Shown here: piece by piece, positions 16,221-23,539 of the stretch
Layout: each line of letters begins with the position of its first letter
How positions within the stretch are numbered: the first letter of the stretch is position 1
Assembly (NCBI GenBank): GCA_963796125.1
Contig: CAWCKM010000008.1
Coordinates: 1 to 34,753, forward strand
DNA length: 34,753 nt
From: DASPRG01 sp963796125
GTDB taxonomy: Bacteria > Nitrospirota > Thermodesulfovibrionia > Thermodesulfovibrionales > SM23-35
Direction: 5' to 3'
The notes under the pieces: model-generated
Told to the model about the DNA's origin: nothing
The model's database searches: none
What the model saw: only the letters and a program-made list of their open reading frames with translations
Position numbers and translations under genes: made by a program

Positions 16221-16642
16221 CTATGTTAGGGCTGATGATTTTACGATATTCCCTTTGTGTATATCATTTTGGTTATTCAGTTCCCAGTAAGGTTTTGTCT
16301 TGTCTGTATATGCAGAGCACTCATCCCTTGTCTCTTTAGAACATCTCTGTTAGCTCCCAGCATGGTGCATAATTAAGGAGCTTTTTAATACCTTCGATGC
16401 TGATCTTTTTGTTATGTATAAGGTCTCTCAGACATTGGATCCATTGCAAGTCATTCTCAGAATAAAATCTATTTCTTTTTCTTCTGGCAGGCCTGATCAG
16501 ACCGTGTTTCTCATAAAGCCGAAGTGTCTCAGAAGTGATTCCTATCAGCTCGGCTACAATCCCTATGGTGTATAGAGGAATGCTTTTTTTATTCTTGCTC
16601 GATAATTTCCTTTTCCACTATTTCCTTTAGATTCATATTCAT
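16221..16642 (-). CDS. MerR-family regulator with cysteine-rich tail, frameshifted twice
   Basis: Read in one continuous frame after two single-base removals, this gives about 139 residues. IPLYTIGIVAELIGITSETL then RLYEKHGLIRPARRKRNRFY is a MerR winged helix-turn-helix, followed by WIQCLRDLIHNKKISIEGIK and LLNYAPCWEL, typical of a MerR group with a C-terminal CWEL/CSAY cysteine module. The breaks are near the T-run at 16584-16592 (stop after the first 17 codons) and at AA 16340-16341, after which SKETRDECSAYTDKTKPYWE continues. In the tail the second PCWEL has become PYWEL, so one expected cysteine is missing. It may have regulated neighbouring genes; the target is unknown. It may be decayed rather than mis-sequenced. 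Confidence 0.65.
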
Positions 16643-16703
16643 CCCATAATCTAACTATTTTTCATTTTTTGATTGTTTTTATTATCAGAACCTATATATC
16701 AAA

Positions 16704-16839
16704 GGGCCGAACGTACCAAAGTTCATCAACAAATATTACCCCGACACCATTTTCATGTGAGAACTGCCACTGGCCATCAGGGAATGCTCCTCATATGCCA
16801 CCTTTTATACGAGGTTGACATCCTTTGGCAGTTCGGCCC
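16704..16839. repeat. Inverted repeat GGGCCGAAC...GTTCGGCCC
   Basis: GGGCCGAACGTACCAAAG at 16704-16721 pairs with CTTTGGCAGTTCGGCCC at 16823-16839 with one or two mismatches, enclosing about 100 bp. Short minus-strand open stretches inside (for example ENGVGVIFVDELWYVRPFD) may be remnants of a coding sequence but are interrupted by stops. It could be the ends of a small non-autonomous mobile element. The DNA from 16643 to 16703 and 16840 to 17001 shows no gene. Confidence 0.45.
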
Positions 16840-17001
16840 ACCTCTAACTTAAAAGACTCTCACTTACTGTCAATGAAAAGGAAAAGAAAGTACATACTAC
16901 TAAAAATATGAATCAAATTCATCCCTTCAATGAATAAAATGAATTTGCTGTAGACAACATAAAAACCTTATTGTTAAATAACAATGATTTCTATAAGAAA
17001 A

Positions 17002-17110
17002 GACCGCGATCCCATAGAGCGCCAATATTAAATGATGCCACTGCTCTTTATGGCACACTTACACTGTCTGACCCATTGGACATAGGTTGGCGCATCATGG
17101 GATCACGGTA
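17002..17110. repeat. Imperfect 24-bp inverted repeat pair
   Basis: The arm at 17002-17025, containing CGCGATCCCATAGAGCGCCA, pairs with the arm at 17087-17110, containing TGGCGCATCATGGGATCACG, with 19 of 24 positions complementary by hand count. It encloses about 60 bp. Short open frames run over this palindrome on both strands, which I take as a consequence of symmetry, not as genes. Confidence 0.5.
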
Positions 17111-17442
17111 TCTAACATTCTCTATTGGATTATATTCCCTTAAACCTTCGGAATCTAAGATATAAACTATCACAGAGGAACTTACAGATTGGTTACAGAT
17201 TGCAAAAAGAAAAAGACAAGGAAGAAAACAGAAACTCACGATGATATTTTCAAATGATAAGGCGAGTATTTTATCCCCATAATCTCCCCTTGACTTACTT
17301 TACTTAAGATGTTTCACAATGTCAAGGCAGGAAATTTCACAGCATGATTTCCGTTAGAAATGTTGCATTGAAAGGCAATATCTAAAAATCAAGAGTACAG
17401 GAAGGCATAAACAGAGTCCAGAAATCCCAAAAGCGTTGACTC
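17111..17442. other. About 330 bp without a recognisable gene
   Basis: The stretch is AT-rich and has frequent stops in all frames. I see no ribosome binding site followed by an open frame, no long hairpin and no repeat shared with other parts of the window. It separates the 24-bp inverted repeat from debris copy 2. Confidence 0.5.
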
Positions 17443-17794
17443 CTATGTGAAAGGGCTAATGACACCTTAATCTGACGTGTCTGTAATGTGAAATCTTAAC
17501 TATCACACTTAATCCCATCCATCCGATCCTGAGCAAAAGCCAAATACCTTTCCTGGTAGCAAGCCTCTCGGCGATATAGTCTTCGACATCCTCGGCCTGA
17601 CGAAAGACGAACGAACAGCAAAAAAAGAAATACCTGTGGGAAGGGTTTTATTCGAGCAAATTCCTATAGAGGTATAGAGTGTCCGTCAAACGTCTGACCT
17701 CGTCAAATATTTTGAAGAGAACAGTTTTTATCTGCTGCGAGAAGGCCGTGATTTAATAGAACCGTCCCCTTTAATACATATCATCGCCTCACGG
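17443..17794 (+). pseudogene. Debris copy 2: dispersed repeat, methylase C-terminus, HicA remnant
   Basis: The segment 17443-17545 (TATGTGAAAGGGCTAATGAC onward) is the dispersed repeat also found at 19400 and 22400. At 17564-17677 an open stretch reads ALDDIVFDILGLTKDERTAK then KEIPVGRVLFEQIPIEV and a stop, the methylase-like C-terminus. A HicA start at 17680 reads VSVK, then a one-base loss relative to copy 1 breaks the frame, although FEENSFYLLREG-like residues follow in another frame. The block ends with the same ATAGAACCGTCCCCTTTAAT tail as copy 1. It is non-functional as protein; its mosaic structure repeats four times in the island. Confidence 0.5.
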
Positions 17795-17803
17795 CTTTGA
17801 TTA

Positions 17804-17879
17804 GACCTTTACGGTCAGGTTATCCTTTTCCTGCCCGCACTTTATTCAGGGCAGTAGGCTACCTCCAACGGAATGGAGG
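17804..17879. other. Three consecutive short hairpins, possible structured RNA or IS end
   Basis: GACC-TTTAC-GGTC (17804-17816), CTGCCC/GGGCAG (17831-17836 with 17849-17854) and CCTCC/GGAGG (17862-17866 with 17875-17879) follow one another within 76 bases. The arrangement is independent of the flanking debris repeat. It could be a structured RNA or the subterminal hairpins of an IS200/IS605-type end. No transposase is present. The DNA from 17880 to 18078 has no clear gene, apart from an in-frame continuation of the TadG-like gene after its stop. Confidence 0.35.
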
Positions 17880-18078
17880 GTTTCCTAATAACAATGCTCT
17901 GTTAATTGAAACAATTACTTATGCGACTTCTTGTCGCACCACATAACACCTACGAACACGCAGAATCAATCGAGATAAGTTCTTATCAAATACTTCATCA
18001 AAGACACACTGTGATAATCTGTGAATGGGTACCTGTAACACCTACAAAGAAACCTTCCAATGTTACTGGAACTGAGGT

Positions 18079-19116
18079 TTATTTTAATAGGGCAGCCTTA
18101 TCCCCTAAGAAAGTATCAGATGGGCAGCTGCTACAGTCTATGCTACTGATCGTGATGCCCGGTCTTGGAGGCCCCATAACATCGGTAATTCTTATTCTCG
18201 CATATCTTGTAACAAGATATGGTTCATTCGGTTGCTCTCCCGGTGGACACCCTTTGGTTTCAACTTGAGAGGGACAGTCCGGTGGAACTTGACCTACAAT
18301 CGGTACAAGAAGATCCCAATATCCCCCAGTCTTGGCAGATTCAATAGCAAATTTTGCTGGTAATTCTTGTGTAAGGGCTTCCCCTATTCCATTGTTTGTA
18401 TAAATTTTTTGACAACAAACATTGGGCATATCCTCTTCTCCTCGTATCATTTTTGATACCACACTATTAGGGCCTAAGTCCGTTGCACGGGTTGTGGGTG
18501 ATAACTCGGTCCATCCAATGCACTCTGGATCTGAAGGTGCCTGTGTCTCGTCAAAATAATAACTGCGAGGGGTGGAAAGCGAACAGACATTGATGCATAA
18601 CACTAAAGGAGCGCCAGGGCTCGGGGGACGTCCTGCAATCGCCACAGAGGCAGCACTCATTTTTCTCCACCCTCCAACTTTGCCAAGAAATACCCCAACG
18701 GGGCCAATGGGGGAATTCTGAGTTCTACGGGTTCTCACTTGAATGGCATTCGGAGGTGCTAAATTTGGCGTATACTGCCGAGTTGCATAGTCGAACTGAC
18801 CCAAAGTAATATCATTATCATTGGACAAAATATTGCTGGAGTCACTTGCTATAGTCATTGCTTCACCAGCAACTTTATTAAACCGACAAAAATTGATAGC
18901 CGCATCCCTTGCGGGCTGTTGCATGACATCACCATTTTGCACCAGCAGTCCAGCACCTGCAAGCGCTCCTGCATCTGCCGCCACCTGAGTTTCATTTTTC
19001 ACAAAATACATAAAAGCAAGATCGATCGCCATTCCAGCAATCAGTAACAGAACTATTAATATTAAACCTATAAGAGTAAAGGTTATGCCCTTTTGATTTT
19101 TATATTTTTTAAACAT
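18079..19116 (-). CDS. TadG/TadE-like pilus-assembly protein, orphan
   Basis: The 345-residue protein starts MFKKYKNQKGITFTLIGLIL and has one membrane span at about residues 13-37, followed by AIDLAFMYFVKNETQVAADA and GALAGA, the signature of the putative Flp pilus assembly TadG N-terminal domain (PF13400). The long C-terminal part is probably exoplasmic, with several cysteine pairs (CINVC, CC, CSSC) that could form disulfides. No other tad/flp gene is visible in the window, so it is an orphan or came in alone. After the TAA at 18079-18081 the same frame continues for about 31 codons (TSVPVTLEGFFVGVTGTHSQ onward) to TGA, which could be a lost C-terminus. A G-rich run precedes the start. Confidence 0.7.
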   Translation of the reverse strand: MFKKYKNQKGITFTLIGLILIVLLLIAGMAIDLAFMYFVKNETQVAADAGALAGAGLLVQNGDVMQQPARDAAINFCRFNKVAGEAMTIASDSSNILSNDNDITLGQFDYATRQYTPNLAPPNAIQVRTRRTQNSPIGPVGVFLGKVGGWRKMSAASVAIAGRPPSPGAPLVLCINVCSLSTPRSYYFDETQAPSDPECIGWTELSPTTRATDLGPNSVVSKMIRGEEDMPNVCCQKIYTNNGIGEALTQELPAKFAIESAKTGGYWDLLVPIVGQVPPDCPSQVETKGCPPGEQPNEPYLVTRYARIRITDVMGPPRPGITISSIDCSSCPSDTFLGDKAALLK

Positions 19117-19357
19117 GAAAGGAAGCAACCCCCCTATGAATTCAAGTGAAAATATTAATTCTTTAACTGCAGACTTTTCGCCCCCCTGTCTCCTTATAAA
19201 AAATTGTATCCCATAATTTACGCAATTACTATAGGATTATTGCTTTCTTATTGGTTAAAATTGCTCTTCTTAATAATTCTTAAATTCTAAGCCTGATTAT
19301 GTTCATTTATGGTAGTAATCTGCTGCTGGTAGGCTTGATATAAAAATCTCTGTTACA

Positions 19358-19460
19358 GGAAGTACCAACTGGGCGACATAAACATCGCACGGAGTTGAGT
19401 TCTATGTGAAAGGGCTAATGACACCTTAATCTGACATGTCTGTAGTGTTAAATCTTAACT
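19358..19460. repeat. Dispersed repeat, copy 2 (GTACCAA...CTTAATCTGAC)
   Basis: This 100-bp segment contains TATGTGAAAGGGCTAATGAC and AATCTTAACTA and matches 22362-22470 closely over its whole length, and 17443-17510 over its second half. It ends at the very start of the DUF4258 gene. The remainder of the gap between the TadG-like gene and DUF4258 (19117-19357) is AT-rich and holds no gene. Confidence 0.7.
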
Positions 19461-19463
19461 AAC

Positions 19464-19670
19464 ATGAGGTTATATAAAATTACTGAACAGGATATAATAA
19501 AAACTATAGAATCTCCTGTGTCAACAGACAGAGAAGGAGATAAATTTATAGCTATTAAGAAATTTTTAAAACGGTTTTCTGATTATCCTCTTAAGGTTGT
19601 TTATGAAAGAACAGGAGGAGAAATTAGAATTACTACTGCTTATCCCTTAAAGAAGAAGCATTGGAGGTGA
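19464..19670 (+). CDS. DUF4258 family protein, N-terminally truncated
   Basis: The frame reads MRLYKITEQDIIKTIESP, GDKFIAIKKF and LKVVYERTGGEIRITTAYPL, matching the DUF4258 fold, a small RelE-like beta-alpha protein of unproven function. Family members usually have about 10 extra residues before this point, ending in HAxERMxxRxI; here the repeat at 19358-19460 abuts the ATG, so the N-terminus seems to have been replaced by the repeat. At 68 residues it is short. It lies 3 bp before a DUF2283 gene, the usual partner. The pair is toxin-antitoxin-like by organisation only. There is no Shine-Dalgarno site before the ATG. Confidence 0.65.
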   Translation: MRLYKITEQDIIKTIESPVSTDREGDKFIAIKKFLKRFSDYPLKVVYERTGGEIRITTAYPLKKKHWR

Positions 19671-19673
19671 CCC

Positions 19674-19880
19674 ATGAAGGTCAGATATGATAAAGAAGTT
19701 GATGCAGCATACATTCAGATGTCTTCAAAAAAACCTGATGGCGCTGTAGAAATAGCAGAAGGAGTTATTCTGCACACCACGGCAGATAATGAGATTGTTG
19801 CGATAGAGATACTTGATGCTGCCAAGAAAATTCCGATAAGAACACTCTATAAACTTGAACTGACTCCTGCTGTTGCTTAG
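19674..19880 (+). CDS. DUF2283 family protein
   Basis: This intact 68-residue member reads MKVRYDKEVDAAYIQMSSKK, then EIAEGVILHTTADNEIVAIE and ILDAAKKI, the standard DUF2283 pattern. It starts 3 bp after the DUF4258 stop, with GGAGGTGA as ribosome site inside the end of that gene, so the two are cotranscribed. The function is unknown. It differs clearly from the DUF2283 gene at 15113, so they are not recent duplicates. Confidence 0.8.
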   Translation: MKVRYDKEVDAAYIQMSSKKPDGAVEIAEGVILHTTADNEIVAIEILDAAKKIPIRTLYKLELTPAVA

Positions 19881-19904
19881 AACCATCAGCATCATTCCCC
19901 TCTC

Positions 19905-20135
19905 TTATCTGTGAGCAAAGACCTAATCCCTGCCCGACCGCAAGGCTCTCGACGATATAGTCTTCGACATCCTCGGCCTGACGAAAGACGAACGAACAGC
20001 AAAAAAAGAAATACCTATGGGCAGGGTTTTATTCGAGCAAATTCCTATAGAGGTATAGAGTGTCCGTCAAACGCCGTGAAGACCTTGCATTACATGCAAG
20101 AGCAGCTACAGATTTTTCAGAAATCCAGCCTTAAT
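19905..20135 (+). pseudogene. Debris copy 3: methylase C-terminus plus HicA start
   Basis: From about 19945 the DNA reads ALDDIVFDILGLTKDERTAK and KEIPMGRVLFEQIPIEV then a stop, almost the same as copy 2. A GTG at about 20061 then gives VSVKRREDLALHARAATDFS before a stop at about 20135, so only the first six residues are HicA-like. It is non-coding debris by my reading. The DNA from 20136 to 20360 shows no gene. Confidence 0.5.
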
Positions 20136-20360
20136 CTATAAAAGATAAGATTTATTCTGTCAGACAGCGTAGGATTGACTGTTAGTTTCTTCGTTAAACC
20201 CGCACGTCAGATGCTTTTCGAGGAGTATGCATAACACCTACAACGTGTAAAGAATAAAGAAGGGACAAAAATTGAAGATTTACAGTTGAACTATTTATAA
20301 CGGGAAAGGCTCTGCTTTGTAGCGTAGCGAAATCAGCACCAGCCAATAAATCGAAAATCT

Positions 20361-21239
20361 TTATGCTTCCTTTATTCGCCATGTAAAATAATTCAGCAAT
20401 AGTACATATCGAAAAGCTAATTTTGTATTTTTATCTGTCCGGTGCTTTTTGTACTCACTTTCTATGAACTTTTCTATTTTGTGGAAAATTGGATCAGTCT
20501 TACTTAGACCTGTATGTGCGCGAAATTCTTCTCCGAGATAATCCACTATTTCATTGCCATCCACGTCGGTTGAAATTAACTCTAAGCAATGTGCCGCAAT
20601 TGCCCGGTCAGAATCCCCTCGTTTACCCCCACCTGTCGACCGATCGATGCGAACTAAGTACTCATGGAGACGATTGTCCACCACAACGCGCGGGTAATCA
20701 GCGACCTTGCTCTCCAGTTTATGTGCGGTTGCTAAGACAGGCCCAAAAGTTCGTTCGGCCTGAACTCGCACGCGGCACCCATTGCAATTCCGCCGCGGAT
20801 CGGCGTTTCGTGCGCCAAAAGAAGTAACATTGCGGCAGCGCAACCGCCAATCATGAAATAGATTGGCCTTATTGGAGACTGCACTAATGGGTCTGCAAGT
20901 GATGCATATACAATTAAACCGTCTGAGAATCTTTGCCATCTCAGAGGACGCCCATTCGTTGTTTCCCAAAATTGGTTTTCTTTATCATTCAAGTTCTGAA
21001 ATGGAGGTGGGGTCTTCTCGGATTTCGCTACCCAGCTTTGGATTGTGTCATGAAGAAGTTGAGTTGATTTATAGACTTTTTTAACCCCTTGCTCAAACAA
21101 CTTCCTTTCCTCACCGCTCATCTGACTATTAACGAATGTCTTTATATCCTTCATTGCTTCTGCCTGGCCTAGGTATATCCAAACAAGCTGCAACCCAGTT
21201 ATTGTGTTGCCGTAAGCCATTATTGTCTTCACTTTTCAT
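20361..21239 (-). CDS. Nucleotide-cyclase-like protein, frameshifted
   Basis: Reconstructed length is 292 residues, from ATG at 21239. The N-terminus (NNWVAACLDILGQAEAMKDI) has a strand with an aspartate like the first metal site of class III nucleotide cyclases. RWQRFSDGLIVYASL near residue 100 resembles the second metal-Asp hairpin. TPIRGGIAMGAACEF then ELFGPVLATAHKLESKVADY and PRVVVDN resemble the RIGIxxG...GxxVxxAxRL...RIxVS core. Two breaks are needed: an extra G at 21172-21173 (without its removal LDILG is lost) and a missing base at AAAA 20745-20748 between PNEL and FGPVL. Residues after about 190 are unrelated to cyclases that I know. The usual Asn/Arg transition-state pair is not obvious, so activity is unproven. 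GC looks higher than in the flanks, which suggests transfer. Confidence 0.55.
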
Positions 21240-21519
21240 ATTAATCCTTCGAGCATTGTTTTTTTAATGATTCCATATTTTGCACAAAGATTATAATTTC
21301 CCGGCTTCCTTGTCAATTAATTTTATAAAGAAGAGCTTCTTTGTTACCTTGCTGTTAACGCAGCGGCATGCATCTTTCACCGCAGTTTTCTTAATGACAC
21401 CTGCAAAGAGTGGGAAAGGGATGATGAAGAAAATTAATGATTATGAAAAGAAATGAACGGCGTAATCAGCCGCTGGGCCATAAGCCAAATAGGGGACGAT
21501 GCCTTGGCCGAACACAGTT

Positions 21520-22048
21520 CTAACTGGAAACAGGATGTTCTTGGGCAAACTGCGTGAGCATTTGCCCTCGAACATTAAACAAATCACTACCAGTACGTAT
21601 TAGGACCGAGTTTCCTTCAACCTGGCAGAACTTCGAAAATGCGGCTCCAATCGCATTGAGCGTGTCCTGGGACCTTTGGAATATCGGACCATATACGGCG
21701 AATCTCTTATCAATCGCATCCCCGGCCTTTCTAACTTCCTCCATCGTTGTATTTGCCTTGTCTGCAAATGTCGTAGCTGCAGTAACGGCACATGCTCGAA
21801 AGACCTTTTCAAATATTTTCTTTCCATTTTGCTTCCAACCGGGAGAGTCATTGAATTTCAAGACAATGTATACGGCAAAGCAGTCCAAGTAGAACATTTC
21901 TTCCTTGGCTCTTTCAATCTGCAGTCCACTCACTCTTGAAAGTTCCATTCCCCATACTTGCATTCTGTCAAATTTCGTCAACGCGGAAATGATACTGTCT
22001 ACCGCCGCCGTCGGCCGATATTCTCTTCTTGAACATAGAACCAAACAT
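21520..22048 (-). CDS. Unknown protein upstream of the cyclase-like gene, frameshifted
   Basis: A good AGGAGG precedes the ATG at 22048, reading MFGSMFKKRISAD. An extra base at about 22008-22011 then breaks the frame, and AAVDSIISALTKFDRMQVWG continues in the other frame to a stop at 21520, for 175 residues. It is largely helical in appearance, with no signal peptide or membrane span, and ends SKFCQVEGNSVLIRTGSDLF then NVRGQMLTQFAQEHPVSS. I do not recognise the family. It lies 280 bp upstream of the cyclase-like gene on the same strand and may be its partner. The 280-bp gap itself (21240-21519) holds no gene that I can see. Confidence 0.5.
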
Positions 22049-22361
22049 GACCGCCTCCTTTTGTTGATTAGTGCACCCTTGTTTCCATTATTCAGATAAT
22101 ACACTTTCCATGATTCTTCTATAGCATTACAATGATTATACCAACTTGGATTTTTCCGATTGCTTGAGAATATAGCATATAAGAAGATTACTTAAAAGAA
22201 AAAATTGCCTCATAAGATCAATATGTCTGATAAGAGCTTAGTTGGCTTTTGCTACTTATTTCCGCGATATACCAATTTGACATAACATCGGAAATTTGTC
22301 CGGTATTGCTTTTCGAGAGTAATTGACAGTTCTTGGCGCGCTTACCTCCGCGTTCATTTCA
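22049..22361. other. About 310 bp without a recognisable gene
   Basis: This AT-rich stretch lies upstream of the minus-strand unknown gene and before the dispersed repeat. It must contain that gene's promoter, but I see no convincing -35/-10 pair on the minus strand. Stops are frequent in all frames. Confidence 0.5.
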
Positions 22362-22638
22362 GGCAGTACCAAATAAGGCGACATAAACCTCGCAAGGGTT
22401 GAGTTCTATGTGAAAGGGCTAATGACACCTTAATCTGACGTGTCTGTAATGTTAAATCTTAACTATCACACTTAATCCCATCCAATCGTGAGCAAAAGCC
22501 AAATACCCTTCCTGATCCAATGCCCTCGGCATCATAGGTCTTTGATATCCATCGCTTGACTAGGCTTAAAGAAAAGAAATTACTGGGCAGTTTGCGAGCT
22601 GGTGAAGAACCGGCTTGAGAAGGCAAGGTGTGTGAGAG
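22362..22638 (+). pseudogene. Dispersed repeat copy 3 plus methylase C-terminus remnant (debris copy 4)
   Basis: The segment 22362-22500 matches the repeat at 19358-19460 and continues like copy 2 (CACTTAATCCCATCC). From about 22530 the frame gives VFDIHRLTRL-like residues and then, in another frame, KKRNYWAVCELVKNRLEKAR followed by CVRG. YWAVCELVKNRLEKAR is the real end of Eco57I-like adenine methylases as I recall them, and this is the evidence that the shorter debris copies derive from such a gene. It ends about 10 bp before the promoter of the RHH/PIN pair. Confidence 0.5.
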
Positions 22639-22641
22639 GAT

Positions 22642-22676
22642 TTGACAATAGTATATATGTGATATACAATATATAC
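22642..22676 (+). promoter_or_regulatory. Consensus sigma-70 promoter with overlapping palindromic operator
   Basis: TTGACA at 22642-22647 is followed by a 17-base spacer and TACAAT at 22665-22670, an almost perfect housekeeping promoter. A 26-bp imperfect palindrome, GTATATAT at 22651-22658 and ATATATAC at 22669-22676, covers the spacer and -10. This is what autoregulation by the ribbon-helix-helix antitoxin encoded just downstream would require. GGAGG follows before the start at 22699. Confidence 0.75.
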
Positions 22677-22698
22677 AAAATATATTGGAGGCAAGGAT

Positions 22699-22947
22699 AT
22701 GTCGACGCAGATGATTATAAGGATAGATGATGAGGTCAAGAATAGACTCAGTAAACTTGCCCGGCTTGAAGGCAAGACTACGAGTGAGATGGTAAGGGAA
22801 CTTATAGAAGAATATATTAAAGAACGTGATATCAGCGCATACATTGATGACCTGTGGAATAGAACCGGCAAGAAATTAAAATCAAAAGGCGTAACACCTG
22901 CAACTATAAACAAAGCTATAAAAGAGACTCGCAAAGAACAAGGATGA
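22699..22947 (+). CDS. Ribbon-helix-helix (CopG-like) antitoxin
   Basis: The 82-residue protein begins MSTQMIIRIDDEVKNRLSKL and continues ARLEGKTTSEMVRELIEEYI, a ribbon-helix-helix DNA-binding domain (beta strand residues 4-9, helices about 11-22 and 26-44). The rest is a basic helical tail that would bind the toxin. GGAGG lies 9 bases upstream. The stop overlaps the PIN gene start in ATGA, a typical antitoxin-toxin arrangement. It likely represses its own promoter through the palindrome at 22651-22676. Confidence 0.85.
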   Translation: MSTQMIIRIDDEVKNRLSKLARLEGKTTSEMVRELIEEYIKERDISAYIDDLWNRTGKKLKSKGVTPATINKAIKETRKEQG

Positions 22948-23351
22948 AGGTTGTTGTTGATACCAATGTCTTTGTCTCATCATTTTTCGGGGGAAACCCA
23001 AAAAAGATAATAGACCTGTGGAAAAATGAAAAAATAACCCTCTGTTTGTCTAATGCTATTCTTGATGAATATATTAATGTTCTTCGCAGAATTGGCATGA
23101 GGGACGAATATGAACTTGAAGAACTATTATCTCTTTTCTCCAGGGGCTTCAACATCCTGTTTACCACAAAAACACCAAAGATAAAGATTATTAAAAATGA
23201 TCCTGGCGATGATAAGTTTATTGAATGTGCTGTGGCATTAAAGGCAGATGCTGTTATAACAGGGGATGGGGAAGTCCTTGCTGTAAAGGAATACATGGGC
23301 ATAAAAATATTAACACCACAGCAGTTTTTAGAAAACCATGATAATTATTGA
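22944..23351 (+). CDS. PIN-domain toxin (putative ribonuclease)
   Basis: The 135-residue protein starts MKVVVDTNVFVSSFFGG (first acidic residue D5), followed by LSNAILDEYINVL (Glu), then NDPGDDKFIECAVALKADAV and ITGDGEVL with the remaining acidic residues. This is the COG1569-type PIN domain in which all four acidic positions are present, so it is probably an active RNase held by the upstream RHH protein. The frame is intact, unlike most of the island. It is the last gene of the accessory region before the conserved queH block. Confidence 0.88.
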   Translation: MKVVVDTNVFVSSFFGGNPKKIIDLWKNEKITLCLSNAILDEYINVLRRIGMRDEYELEELLSLFSRGFNILFTTKTPKIKIIKNDPGDDKFIECAVALKADAVITGDGEVLAVKEYMGIKILTPQQFLENHDNY

Positions 23352-23388
23352 TTCATGTAGAAGTAATGTCGTCTCCCGGTTACGACTT

Positions 23389-23450
23389 TGTCATTCCGGC
23401 TCGTCCGGAATCTTTCTTTCAAAAGGACTCCCGACAAGCGGGAGTGACAG
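23389..23450. repeat. REP-like inverted repeat (TGTCATTCCGG...GGGAGTGACA)
   Basis: TGTCATTCCGGCTCGTCCGG at the left and GCGGGAGTGACA at the right form an imperfect palindrome with two internal hairpins, CCGGctcgtCCGG-like and CTCCCGacaagCGGGAG. Elements of this type are scattered through many genomes. It sits between the PIN gene and queH. Confidence 0.65.
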
Positions 23451-23539
23451 AGCGCGATACAGACTTCATAGGACATTTATAGCCAAAAACCTAAACTACC
23501 TACCCGTCATGATAGAATACAGCGAGATAGCCTAAAAAC

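Noticed and set aside
16971..17239. Overlapping open frames on both strands around 17.05-17.16 kb
   Set aside because: They run across a palindrome and mirror each other; there is no ribosome site and no motif on either strand.
17906..18268. A 120-codon open frame on the plus strand
   Set aside because: It is antisense to the TadG-like gene for most of its length, has no ribosome site and shows no protein-like motif.
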